A stretch of 64,000 bases of DNA. It comes from Parabacteroides merdae ATCC 43184. Its GTDB lineage: Bacteria > Bacteroidota > Bacteroidia > Bacteroidales > Tannerellaceae. The notes beneath the pieces are model-generated. The model ran no database searches. It was not told where the DNA came from and saw only the letters and a list, made by a program, of their open reading frames with translations. The stretch is taken from the NCBI RefSeq assembly GCF_025151215.1, contig NZ_CP102286.1, forward strand, positions 2,976,001 to 3,040,000, given 5' to 3'. Made by a program: the position numbers and the translations under genes. Positions 51,603-61,442 of this stretch are shown here, in pieces. Positions within the stretch are counted from its first letter, which is position 1; every line of letters begins with the position of its first letter.

Positions 51603-52865
51603 TTACTTAAAATGTAAATCACAGAAATCCATAAAGCGCTCCCAATCATAATCTGTCACATCATGTTTACCTGCCCGTATATGATAACCTACATCATTCA
51701 TAATTGGTTGATGAACAGCCGGAGGAACTGGTGAGTCCAACCCTTTCATTTTGTATAATTCATAAACTTTATTGGTATAATATGCAGATAAATATTCACC
51801 TTTAGGATCAGCCCAAAGATCGCCTTCCGCACTCGCTACATAAAGGTGGCGTGGTGCTATTAAAGCCAGCATCTCATGCTGGTCAAAAGGCAAATTTTCT
51901 TCATTACCTGCATATTGACTAAATGCAGGGCAAAACCAATGAGAAAGAACAGTTGTTATGCGAGCAATATTTTCCCCATAAACTCTTTTTGACAAGGCAG
52001 CTCCTCCACAACCAGAATCATTCGATATGACCACTTTGAAACGTGAATCCTGAGCTCCAGACCAAAGCGCAGCTTTCCCCTGTCTGGAATGTCCCATTAT
52101 TGCAATTTTACTCATATCTATTCTTCCCTCACGTTCCAAATAATCAACAATACGACTTGATCCCCAAGCCCAAACTCCAATTGCTTCCCACTCATCATGA
52201 TTTTTGGATCCTGATATATAATCAGGGAAAAGAGAAGCTACACTATAATCTCTCAACTCTGCTCGATCCGGATAGATATCATGATAACACATAGTCGCTA
52301 CAGCATATCCACGTTCTAATATTTTATCATAACACCAACGGTTTTTCTGCGCTCCTCTTGTCCATACGGGACTATCTTTGCCATGTACAAACCTTAATCC
52401 TGGAGAATAGTAAATCGATGGTTCTAATGTTGTCGTTTGATTCCCCATAAAATTATATCCAACAAACACAGGTACTCTTCCTTGTACATGGTTAGGAATA
52501 TATAATAATAGAATTGCATCTATTGTTTTCTTCCCATTTGTAAAAGTGAACAATATTTGTTTACAAGTTGCTTTACCATCCATTGCTTTAGGATCACAAG
52601 CCAATAAGGTATAAGACACATCGATTTTATCAGTCGGTGTCCGTCCATAGACCTTAGACATAAATATCTCTAAAATTTCCGGTCTTCTTACCTTTTCCCA
52701 TTCATCCGCAGTGGTTACTTGCTGTCCGTCATTACAAATAAGAGGATCCGGCAGCACAAAATCAGGGACTTTACTTTCATCATAATTTATTCCTTTTATG
52801 ATCGCTTGACCATAAGCAAAATTACAAATCAAAGAAAGAAATAATATATAAGAAAATGATCTCAT
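51603..52865 (-). CDS. CE15-like glucuronoyl esterase (alpha/beta hydrolase), secreted
   Basis: A 420-residue alpha/beta-hydrolase with a cleavable signal peptide (ILFLSLICNFAYGQ). The nucleophile motif is GHSRQGKA with S260, the G-x-S-R-x-G form of carbohydrate esterase family 15. Further CE15-like features are VGYNFMGNQ (oxyanion region), WEAIGVWAWGSSRIVDYLE, and a late catalytic His in GYHIRAGKHDVTDYDW. CE15 enzymes cleave esters between lignin alcohols and 4-O-methylglucuronate of xylan; other uronate esters are possible. It is last in the susC-susD-esterase run (33 bases after susD), so the pair may import uronate-containing glycans. Confidence 0.88.
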   Translation of the reverse strand: MRSFSYILFLSLICNFAYGQAIIKGINYDESKVPDFVLPDPLICNDGQQVTTADEWEKVRRPEILEIFMSKVYGRTPTDKIDVSYTLLACDPKAMDGKATCKQILFTFTNGKKTIDAILLLYIPNHVQGRVPVFVGYNFMGNQTTTLEPSIYYSPGLRFVHGKDSPVWTRGAQKNRWCYDKILERGYAVATMCYHDIYPDRAELRDYSVASLFPDYISGSKNHDEWEAIGVWAWGSSRIVDYLEREGRIDMSKIAIMGHSRQGKAALWSGAQDSRFKVVISNDSGCGGAALSKRVYGENIARITTVLSHWFCPAFSQYAGNEENLPFDQHEMLALIAPRHLYVASAEGDLWADPKGEYLSAYYTNKVYELYKMKGLDSPVPPAVHQPIMNDVGYHIRAGKHDVTDYDWERFMDFCDLHFK

Positions 52866-52898
52866 GATTCATTCTATTTTTAATAAAACATCCATTTG

Positions 52899-54749
52899 TT
52901 ATAATTGACCAACTTTCAGTGGCTCTACATTTTTCTCTGCACCAGGATAACCGATATTCTGATTTATAACCCCTTTCGTATTCGCATTAATAGCTGATGC
53001 AGGAACAGGCCATAACAGATGATGGACACTGATTTTATATTCAGCCCAACGATGCTTGATGCCTTTATTATAAAAATTATTCTTAGCATTTACCCAATCA
53101 TACCAAAAATTGATTCCCTCTTGTTTAATATTAGAACCAGCACCTCCGGGTCCCGATATATTATCAAGACTATAACTTCTTCCAAAATATTCACAATTTC
53201 TACCAGTACGAGCATAAGTAAAAGCTATACGAGTAATTTCTACGTGCCTATTTTCTTCATAATACAGCTCACGCGCCCGTTCATCTAAAATTGAACCGAT
53301 ATTAATATCTGAAGCGGTCAAAGATTCTGCTCCAGCTCGATTACGTACGACATTCAACATCTCTGCAACTTTAGCTGGTTGTTCTTTCCAATAATAAGCT
53401 TCTGCCATCAATAGATAAACTTCCGTCGAGCGATAAATATACATAGGAGTTTCACCTCCCCAATACCAACTCGAAGAAAGTGGATCAGGTACATATAGTT
53501 TATAATGAGGCCATTGATACCAAGCTCGAATAGAATCTTCTACAGACATTGCTGGGCTTTTCACCAAATGTGTACCATAATAAATGTTTCCACTTGTTTT
53601 TAACGTCGGATCATTATAATACAAATCAGATGGACTTATCCAACTATCACGATTATAAACACCTCTTAAATCGTTTTTCTCCTTTTCCGTCCATATTGTG
53701 TACTGATAATAATTAGTACAACGGGCTCTACCAATACCTCTTCCATACGTTTTATTTATTTCATATTGAGATTCCACATTATCAGTATAAACAATTCCAG
53801 ACATTCCGTCTGGGGTCGTAACTCCAACTACACGTGGAATTGTATTTCTCATCAATTGAGATCTTACAGATCCTTGAGCATTAGGGTATGATACAATATA
53901 CATCAACCCCTCGGTATTTGATATATCCATTTTTGCTTCAACACTGTGCAGATCATGCATTAAATTGGTTTTAGGTTTGTTTTGATTTGATGTAAAACGA
54001 GTTGTCATTAATGGATGTTCGGCTACTATAGATTGTCCTATTTGTATTGCTTCGTCAAAATATCCCAAGCATATATTTATTTTCATCAACAAAACCCCAC
54101 AAGCACTTTTTGAAACTTTCCCACGATTGACATTATCAGGTACATTTTGATAAGAATATTCCAAATTTCTTTTTAATTCTTCCAAAATACTCCATCTGTC
54201 GTAAGAATAAAAATCGGTCTTAGGTTCTGCCAATTCGTAATCTAACCAAGGGATATCGCCGAATTGATGAACTAATTTATAATACCAATAAGCCCTATGA
54301 AAATAAGCCTGTCCCAAAATCCGACTCTTATCTTCTTCATTTGCAAATTTTCCTTCATCAATACGAGCAATGATTATATTTGCAGATTTAATGGCTTTGT
54401 AACCATGTGTCCAATACCATCCGACACGAGTATAATCCATATTGTCCAAAGGCATATCAGGTAATAAAGATTTATCCATATCCATTTGAGGCCCAGCTTT
54501 ATCAGTAGTTCCTTCCACACAAATATCCGATTGTATCATCTCTGTAAGGATGGCACATCCATCTCCATTATACTCATCGTGCATTTCAGCTTCGCATGCA
54601 GACAAAGTAGCTTCAAACCCATCAACTCCAACATAAGTATCTTCTGGAGTATGAAAAGATAATGGCTTAGGCTCTAACCAACTATCTGTACAAGAATTGA
54701 GCGATAAAAAAGCTACAGCAACGCATATATATATATTCCTACTTTTCAT
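52899..54749 (-). CDS. SusD/RagB family glycan-binding lipoprotein
   Basis: Surface lipoprotein partner of the adjacent SusC, 616 residues. The signal ends in a lipobox (LSLNSC, Cys20). SusD features: ILGQAYFHRAYWYYKLVHQFGDIPW, CGVLLMKINICLGYFDEAIQ, YIYRSTEVYLLMAEAYYWKEQPAKVAEMLNVVRNRAG and RARELYYEENRHVEITRIA. The C terminus reads HHLLWPVPASAINANTKGVINQNIGYPG, as in other SusD proteins. It starts ten bases after the SusC stop. Confidence 0.95.
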   Translation of the reverse strand: MKSRNIYICVAVAFLSLNSCTDSWLEPKPLSFHTPEDTYVGVDGFEATLSACEAEMHDEYNGDGCAILTEMIQSDICVEGTTDKAGPQMDMDKSLLPDMPLDNMDYTRVGWYWTHGYKAIKSANIIIARIDEGKFANEEDKSRILGQAYFHRAYWYYKLVHQFGDIPWLDYELAEPKTDFYSYDRWSILEELKRNLEYSYQNVPDNVNRGKVSKSACGVLLMKINICLGYFDEAIQIGQSIVAEHPLMTTRFTSNQNKPKTNLMHDLHSVEAKMDISNTEGLMYIVSYPNAQGSVRSQLMRNTIPRVVGVTTPDGMSGIVYTDNVESQYEINKTYGRGIGRARCTNYYQYTIWTEKEKNDLRGVYNRDSWISPSDLYYNDPTLKTSGNIYYGTHLVKSPAMSVEDSIRAWYQWPHYKLYVPDPLSSSWYWGGETPMYIYRSTEVYLLMAEAYYWKEQPAKVAEMLNVVRNRAGAESLTASDINIGSILDERARELYYEENRHVEITRIAFTYARTGRNCEYFGRSYSLDNISGPGGAGSNIKQEGINFWYDWVNAKNNFYNKGIKHRWAEYKISVHHLLWPVPASAINANTKGVINQNIGYPGAEKNVEPLKVGQL

Positions 54750-54759
54750 AATCTAATTT

Positions 54760-57700
54760 TTACAATGTAACATTAATACCTAAATTAAACGTACGAGGAG
54801 TAACAGAGCCGCTCTCTGGATCCCAGAAATTCCAATGAGGAGCAAAAACTGCAGCATTCTGAATACTACCCGATAAACGTAAAGACTGTATAGCAAATTT
54901 ATTTATCCACTCTTTCGGAAAATGATAAGATAACGTCACATTTTCCAAACGTACAAATGACTTATTTACATAATTAGTTCCTATGTTCTTTGAGCCAATA
55001 CGTGCATAATCATTTATTGGATTTGTAGCCGTCCATCTTGGGAAATCATAGTCCGAAGTTCTATCTGGAAACGAATAATTATTGGCAGCCCTTTGAAAAG
55101 CGCCGTAATGTCCTAAATAAGAATATAAGACAGCCGATAATGAGAGATTTTTATAAGTCCATTCATTCCTCAAAGTCCAACGAAAACGAGGAGTTGTATA
55201 TCCTTGAAAAACTTTATCTTTATTATTCATGATACCGTCTCCGTTTTGGTCGACATATTTAAAATCACCAGGTTGACACCCATAAATCGCAGCTTCTTCA
55301 CGTTCATCTTTTTGCCAGACTCCAGCTCTCTCATAATCCCAAATACGATCCGGATCTTGACCAATAAACCATTTATTGGTTTCATCATCCGACTCTTTTT
55401 GTCCAATAACATTTCCATTCTCATCCAAAACATCGACCATATCACCATAAAGGCTATTTATTTTTCTTCTATTTAAAGAAAAATTACCAGAAGCGAACCA
55501 TTTGAAATCTTTTGAATTAATAATATTTGCATTTAAAGTTAATTCAAATCCTTTATTCTGTAACTGCCCCAAATTGGCAGTTACACTATTAAAACCAGTA
55601 ACATCGGGTAATGCTCGTTTTACTAACAAATCATTTGTCTTAGATACGTAAGTTTCAATGGAACCACTCAACAATTCATCGAATAAAGAGAAATCCAAAC
55701 CAAAATTAAACGCAGCAGTTCTTTCCCATTTTAAATTATGGTTTGCCATCGTATTTACAAACATCTGAGAAATTGTATAAATATTGCCTGTTTGGTCAAT
55801 ATAAGGTCTCAAACTTGATTTCATTTGAGCCAATGCTGCATACTGGCCAATATCTCTATTTCCATTTTCTCCCCAAGAAATTCTCAATTTTGCATAATTC
55901 AGCCACGAATTTGCTTGTTGCATAAATTGTTCTTGAGTAAAAACCCATCCTAAAGCGACAGAAGGAAATGTTGCTCGAGGGTTTTTCTTTCCAAATGCAG
56001 AATATCCGTCACGTCGGATAGAAGTTGTCAACATATATTTGTTATTAAACGAATAAAATAGACGAGCCATTAAAGCATCCCCTGTTTGATACGTATCATC
56101 ACTTGATACTTTTTGTACTGATCCCGATTGCAACTGATGATATCCCAAAACATCATTAGGCGTATATCCTTGAGCCTCTGCCGTAGTGGACCAATACTGA
56201 GCTTTTTCTGCATTCGCTAACAGTGTGACTTCTACTTTATGCTTCTGAGCAAATTCTCTCTTCCAGCGAATGATATTATCTATTTGCCAACTGAACTGTT
56301 TAGTATTCGTTCTAACTGAAGCTCCTCCTATAGCTTCCCATTTTTCTCCTTCAGATGAATAATGATTATAATAATCATGCCAACTATAGTAAGGAGTGAA
56401 ATTCAAAGTATATTCGATTCCAAATGGAAGTTTAACTTCTGCATACAGTTTTGCATTTAAATTCTGATACAAATCTTTCCTTTCTGTATACATATTATCA
56501 TAGAAAGGATTGACAGGGTCCATTCCTGTCGGATTTCGTCTATAAGGGCTTTCTAAATTATCCACCTCATTTGCTCCATAAGGTGAAATCATAGTCATTT
56601 GCTCCCAAAGACACTTCAAAAAGCCTTCATTTCGAGAGGAAAATTGAGCATTCATACCTACAGAAAGGAATGATGTGATTTCTGTTTTCACATTCATTCT
56701 TGCTCTAAAATTTGTATATTTATCTCCGGTAATAATACCTTCCCTATCCGCCCAGTTCAATGAGTAATATTGCGAAGTCCTTTCTGTAGCATTCGATACA
56801 CTAACTGTATAATCTTGTTGTAATCCCGTTTGAAATACAAGATCATCCCATTTCGTAATTCTACCTGCAAAATAATTATCAATTTCAGGAGTCAGTAAAT
56901 TCAGACGGGATAACCATTGAGTTTCCAATTGTTTATCAGTGACAGATGTGGCAGGTACACTTTGGTCATAATTATACCAAACAAGCGGATCGACACCTTG
57001 TAGCTTAAATGGATTTACAAATATTTGAGGATATTTAGCCAAATATTCATCCGAATTTCTCCCTTCATTATAATCCTGCCTAAATTTCAAGAATCCCTCA
57101 GCATCCAATATTTTAGGTTGATTCGCAGATTTTGCAAAAGAGATATTTGCATTGAAATTAATCACAGGTTTCCCTTGAATTCCTTTTTTTGTTGTAATTG
57201 CAATAACTCCATTTGCGGCTTTTGCTCCATATACGGCAGACGAACTCGCATCTTTCAAAACATCTACACTTGCAATATCTTCAGGAGTTATATCTGACAA
57301 ATTTCCTTCATAAATCACTCCATCTAAAACAATAAGAGGTGAACTGCCCGCAGATAAAGTACCTTTACCCCGAACAGATAAATCAGCCTCAGCTTTAGCA
57401 TCAGTAGCTATACCAATATTCAAACCAGCGGCATTCGAACGTAAAATATCTTGTACATTTCGAGGAGCCTGAGCTGATAATTTTTCGGCTTTTACACTAG
57501 AAACAGCTCCTGTAAGATCCTTTTTCTTCGCTGTTCCATAACCTACCACTACAACCTCATCCAATACTTCGGTATCTTCTTTCAATTTAATACTAAAATT
57601 TGATTTATTTGCTACGATTATTTCTTGTGGAGTATACCCAATATAGCTTACAACCAACGTGCTGTTTTCATCGACTTCCAAAGAAAAATTTCCGTCTACA

Positions 57701-58194
57701 TCCGTTATCGTACCATTCGTCGTTCCCTTTTCTACAACATTTGCCCCTATAACCGCTAAACCGTAAGTATCAACTATTTGTCCACTTATTTTTTTCTTTT
57801 TCTCTTGATTTACAGATTTAGAAGAGGTAGACAATAACGTAATATAGTTATTTTCAAACTGATAACTAATACCTGTGTTTTTAGTAATCATTTCTAGATA
57901 GTCTGCAACTGTAGCTGTTTTTGTGTTAAAAGAAACAGTCTTGTTGACATCCACATCCTGATCCCGAAACACAACCAAATAGTCAGTTTGCGCCTCAATC
58001 TCTTTGACCAATTGTTTTATTGTCATGCTATTCTGGCTAAGTTTGATCTCTGCATTTTGTGCATCTGCTTCTTCTGCCATCAATTGAAACACACATACAA
58101 ACAATAGGAAAAGTGATATTCTCATAATCCTAAAAAAATATTTAATGTTACTATTATAGATAATAAAAGGCAACAACAAAGTTTTTCTTTTCAT
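54760..58194 (-). CDS. SusC/RagA TonB-dependent transporter with STN domain
   Basis: Outer-membrane importer of 1144 residues. Signal-anchor segment at about 24-40 (MRISLFLLFVCVFQLMAEEADA), STN domain about 50-120 (EIKLSQNSMTIKQLVKEIEAQTDYLVVF), carboxypeptidase-like domain (GQIVDTYGLAVIGANVVEKG), plug with VLDEVVVVGYGTAKKKDLTGAV and PEDIASVDVLKDASSSAVYGAKAANG, then the barrel ending FNLGINVTL. Unlike the two other SusC genes it has no FecR or sigma gene nearby, although its STN domain implies such a partner. It begins the susC-susD-CE15 unit. Confidence 0.95.
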   Translation of the reverse strand: MKRKTLLLPFIIYNSNIKYFFRIMRISLFLLFVCVFQLMAEEADAQNAEIKLSQNSMTIKQLVKEIEAQTDYLVVFRDQDVDVNKTVSFNTKTATVADYLEMITKNTGISYQFENNYITLLSTSSKSVNQEKKKKISGQIVDTYGLAVIGANVVEKGTTNGTITDVDGNFSLEVDENSTLVVSYIGYTPQEIIVANKSNFSIKLKEDTEVLDEVVVVGYGTAKKKDLTGAVSSVKAEKLSAQAPRNVQDILRSNAAGLNIGIATDAKAEADLSVRGKGTLSAGSSPLIVLDGVIYEGNLSDITPEDIASVDVLKDASSSAVYGAKAANGVIAITTKKGIQGKPVINFNANISFAKSANQPKILDAEGFLKFRQDYNEGRNSDEYLAKYPQIFVNPFKLQGVDPLVWYNYDQSVPATSVTDKQLETQWLSRLNLLTPEIDNYFAGRITKWDDLVFQTGLQQDYTVSVSNATERTSQYYSLNWADREGIITGDKYTNFRARMNVKTEITSFLSVGMNAQFSSRNEGFLKCLWEQMTMISPYGANEVDNLESPYRRNPTGMDPVNPFYDNMYTERKDLYQNLNAKLYAEVKLPFGIEYTLNFTPYYSWHDYYNHYSSEGEKWEAIGGASVRTNTKQFSWQIDNIIRWKREFAQKHKVEVTLLANAEKAQYWSTTAEAQGYTPNDVLGYHQLQSGSVQKVSSDDTYQTGDALMARLFYSFNNKYMLTTSIRRDGYSAFGKKNPRATFPSVALGWVFTQEQFMQQANSWLNYAKLRISWGENGNRDIGQYAALAQMKSSLRPYIDQTGNIYTISQMFVNTMANHNLKWERTAAFNFGLDFSLFDELLSGSIETYVSKTNDLLVKRALPDVTGFNSVTANLGQLQNKGFELTLNANIINSKDFKWFASGNFSLNRRKINSLYGDMVDVLDENGNVIGQKESDDETNKWFIGQDPDRIWDYERAGVWQKDEREEAAIYGCQPGDFKYVDQNGDGIMNNKDKVFQGYTTPRFRWTLRNEWTYKNLSLSAVLYSYLGHYGAFQRAANNYSFPDRTSDYDFPRWTATNPINDYARIGSKNIGTNYVNKSFVRLENVTLSYHFPKEWINKFAIQSLRLSGSIQNAAVFAPHWNFWDPESGSVTPRTFNLGINVTL

Positions 58195-58206
58195 ATCTTT
58201 GTTCTA

Positions 58207-58293
58207 AATTTAAAGTGAATACTAAAAAATTACGACTTGTGTTTGCTTTAACTTCTGCGGCAGTTGTTGGTAGCTTCTGCCGCTTTTGTTTTT
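58207..58293 (+). ncRNA. Candidate cis-antisense RNA over the susC leader (third locus)
   Basis: A plus-strand TATCTTTG (58194-58201) starts at the base complementary to the first base of the susC ATG. About 60 bases later GCGGCAG (58257-58263) pairs with CTGCCGC (58277-58283), followed by TTTTGTTTTT. The arrangement repeats that at the other two susC starts. The stem is shorter here and no -33 box is evident. Confidence 0.45.
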
Positions 58294-59155
58294 CTACTGT
58301 TCTTTCATCATAGGCTATACGTTTTTATGTTTGACATGTTCTTATTTTAAGGTCACTATGTTCCGCTCTGTGTTTTTTTCTACTTTAAATTCTTATCTAA
58401 TTGATGGATTGATTTGAAAGACAAACGCTTATGAAAGTTTTGAAAAGTCTAAGGTAACGATTTGGAGATTGTGCTAATTTCAGTATTTTACAACCTCATA
58501 CTTATGAGGAACTCTTCTATGGACAAAGATAGACATTTTTTAGATTAGGGAAAAAATTTGAAGGAAAAAATAAAAAAAAAGTTTGGGAAAGGATTGGAAA
58601 AATTCAAGAGAGAGGTTGAGGAATTAAGTGTATGTGTATGGGGGGGGATTGTATAATCAATTTGCAGTTACCGAAAAAGGCATATTCAGAATTCCTGTAT
58701 ATTGCTTCTACTAGTGATTGCAGAACCGACAATTATATTTAAAATTACCCAAATCAAGTATTCCGAGTGGGGCATAAAGATTATTTAAATTGTAACCATA
58801 CCCTATATATTCAAACTGGCTTCATTCAAAGGAAAGTCAAAAGATGTTCATAATAATGCTCCTTACATTATTATGACAGACAAGAGTCATGACATTGGTA
58901 ATAACCATCTTTTGTAAATCGTCATTTATATGCAGTGACAATTTCATTTCCATGTCTACGAAATTTGGTAATAACATCTTTTAAAAGTGTCTAGAATTCC
59001 TATCAGTTATGTACATATCTGAATTCTGATTTTATGCGTATTTATTCATAAAATTAGACTCTATATCTGCTTACACAGGTTATCACTATACTATTTCCTG
59101 CAAATAACATTTGGGAATATATTTCGTAACCCAATGGTTTCAAAGATGTTTCCTG
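58294..59155. other. Non-coding stretch upstream of the third susC
   Basis: About 860 AT-rich bases with no plausible gene on either strand. It contains a G8 run near 58640, a purine-rich block (58545-58625) and a direct repeat, TTGGTAATAACCATCTTTT (58895) and TTGGTAATAACATCTTTT (58965), 70 bases apart. No regulator gene lies here. Confidence 0.6.
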
Positions 59156-61417
59156 TCAGCTCAGAGGGAAACCGATCCGCTCCAATTGTACTATTCGCTC
59201 ATCTGACATGTTTCCCTTGCGGTAATCCCGTCTTTGGATGGTACACCAACGTCCCAATGCTCCTTCACGGCAACCTGGCCATCGCCCTTGGCGGTTATGG
59301 AACAGGCGCAACTGCTCAAAGTTGCCTTGCCAGACTTGTTCCGCTGACCAAACAAATCCTATTTTATCCAACAGAAGCCAGCGATCATGGGATAATTTCC
59401 CCAGTTTGTGCATTTTTCGTTGTGTATGACACCATCCACCCAGATTCCCCTCCGTCGATTTAGGGAAACGCTGATATTTTCCGACAAAAGACTTCAACTC
59501 CTCGTAATTCTTCATCCATTCCCTTTGAAGGTCTTGATTCCAAACAAAGCCGATCTCATCCAAAGCCCGGATGCGCTCTTTGCTCAAGCGTCCATTCTTC
59601 CGCCTTTCCCGTTGGGTATAACACCAAGTTGCAAGCGGGCCGTCTTCACGTTTGGGCCAGCGTCCGCAGGTATCAAAGAAGACTTTCAACGCACGGTATT
59701 CTTTCATCCATTTGGAGTCGAGCTGGTTCCATTCGAAGCCGATCAATTCTAGCTGACGGCGGCGTTCCTCCTGCAATTTTCCCCGTTTATAGGCAATGCG
59801 TTGGGTGTTGCACCACAAACCGAGTTTCCCTTCCGTAATTGATGGCCAGTCGTTTTCTTCCCGACGGAATTCAATCAGCCTCTCATACATAATCTGCCAG
59901 GGCTCCAGTTCTGCCAATATCTCTTCTATGCGCAGCCGTATGTCTGATAGGAAACCCGTCGTCAAAAAAGAGGTGTTTCCTTCGAATCCTTTGGGTGACG
60001 GAAGGAGAGATAGACGCTCCAAGTGGGGAGCCATCACATCATAAACCGATTTTCCTGAAAGATTGTTGACAAAATCCAAGACGACCGGCCGTTTTCCAGC
60101 CTCGGCATTTAGACAACGGCCCAATTGCTGCAAGGTAACGATATATGATTCTGTCCGTCTAAGGAATAAGACAGCATCCACACCTTCCACATGCAGTCCT
60201 TCTATCAGCATGTTGACGGAAAACAATACGTGCAGCCGGTCTGATTCTTCTCGGAAAGCATCCAGTATCCGGCCGTTCTGCCGTTCACCTTGGGCATGAT
60301 GGATCTCGAACGGAGTAATGGCACGTCCCGCTCGCGTGAGCCATCCGCATACTTCTGGCACCATCTGCTTCAAATCGGTGAGATCGCGACAGAATACCAG
60401 CAGCTTGCGTACGCTTGTCGGCAGGAACTTCCGGATGACTTCCGGTGCCCCTAAAGCCTCTTTGAAATCCACACGTGCCAGATCCAGTTTCTTCTGTACC
60501 TTTTCTTTTCGTCCTTTTGAACAACCGCTGCGTTCCAACTTTCTTTGCAGCCGGTCCAGTTCGTTGTCCAGCCCGTAAGCACTCTGTACCAGAACCGGAA
60601 CCGGCAAGATATTGTAATACCAAGCCTGCGGCAAGGTAAGCTCATAAAACAAATTTCCTTCGAAATAAAGATCCACCGTATCGATCATTCCCTCCGGACG
60701 GATCGGCGTTGCCGACGTTCCCAGGACATAGGCACAGGGATTATTTTCTATCACATCCTGCAAGGCACTTCCCCAAATTTCCGCCCCGAAATGGTGGAAT
60801 TCATCAATAAGAATATGATCTGCCCGTAACAACCCATTGTCCTCCCGGTTACGGATCAGTGACTGGAATGTCCGGTACGTCACTTGCGGAATAGAGAATC
60901 CGACGGCTTTCCGGATCTCATCCAGAATCGTGATGTTCGGAGCAAAGACCAATATCTTTTCCTTTGCATGATCTGCGATATAGCGTGCCAGCAAATAGGA
61001 TTTCCCTGTTCCGGTAGCCTGCACGACCGCACCGATACGGTGTTGTTTGAATCCCCGCATGATCGCCCTGTAAGCCGCTTCGTTATGCGGATAAAGCTCC
61101 ACATGTCTTCCGGACAAGAGGCTTTCAATATAGCTTTCATCCGAAACGGTCAGCCCATGCAGTTCAAAGTCCAATGCTTCCGGCAGGAATCCGCCGTGTG
61201 CCACGATCCTGAAATATAGATTTCGATGCCCTTTACTTAGTGTAGAGAACTTCTCGTAGAACAATTCAGCATCCGAGCGAGTCAAAGGACGTTCGTTTCG
61301 GACCTCCTTCACGATGGCATGTACCATTCCCGGCTTGAAGCCTATCCGTAGTCCCTCTTCGGATTCTGTTACCTGGAAGCCTAGACGGAGATAGCAATCT
61401 GTTAAAGACGATACCAT
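59156..61417 (-). CDS. DEAD/DEAH-box helicase with four C-terminal helicase-associated (HA) repeats
   Basis: A 753-residue superfamily 2 helicase. N-terminal region about 1-110 of unknown role; Walker A QATGTGKS near residue 135; DEFHHFG (motif II) near 206; GTSATPIRP (motif III) near 234; and the second RecA domain with VNMLIEGLHVEGVDAVLFLR and QQLGRCLN (motif VI). From about 503 to the end there are four HA-type repeats of about 63 residues, each with a W-C-x-T/I-Q-R core and ending LxxIGFxW. Such repeats bind nucleic acid and are common in plasmid, phage and island helicases. An integrase remnant lies 25 bases upstream. The function is unknown; a defence or mobile-element role is inference. 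Confidence 0.88.
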   Translation of the reverse strand: MVSSLTDCYLRLGFQVTESEEGLRIGFKPGMVHAIVKEVRNERPLTRSDAELFYEKFSTLSKGHRNLYFRIVAHGGFLPEALDFELHGLTVSDESYIESLLSGRHVELYPHNEAAYRAIMRGFKQHRIGAVVQATGTGKSYLLARYIADHAKEKILVFAPNITILDEIRKAVGFSIPQVTYRTFQSLIRNREDNGLLRADHILIDEFHHFGAEIWGSALQDVIENNPCAYVLGTSATPIRPEGMIDTVDLYFEGNLFYELTLPQAWYYNILPVPVLVQSAYGLDNELDRLQRKLERSGCSKGRKEKVQKKLDLARVDFKEALGAPEVIRKFLPTSVRKLLVFCRDLTDLKQMVPEVCGWLTRAGRAITPFEIHHAQGERQNGRILDAFREESDRLHVLFSVNMLIEGLHVEGVDAVLFLRRTESYIVTLQQLGRCLNAEAGKRPVVLDFVNNLSGKSVYDVMAPHLERLSLLPSPKGFEGNTSFLTTGFLSDIRLRIEEILAELEPWQIMYERLIEFRREENDWPSITEGKLGLWCNTQRIAYKRGKLQEERRRQLELIGFEWNQLDSKWMKEYRALKVFFDTCGRWPKREDGPLATWCYTQRERRKNGRLSKERIRALDEIGFVWNQDLQREWMKNYEELKSFVGKYQRFPKSTEGNLGGWCHTQRKMHKLGKLSHDRWLLLDKIGFVWSAEQVWQGNFEQLRLFHNRQGRWPGCREGALGRWCTIQRRDYRKGNMSDERIVQLERIGFPLS

Positions 61418-61442
61418 CCTATTTACTTACAAGTCAAAAAGT

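Noticed and set aside
58636..58650. G8 run in the non-coding region as a slippage phase-variation site
   Set aside because: It is not inside a gene or a recognisable promoter spacer, so slippage would have no evident effect.
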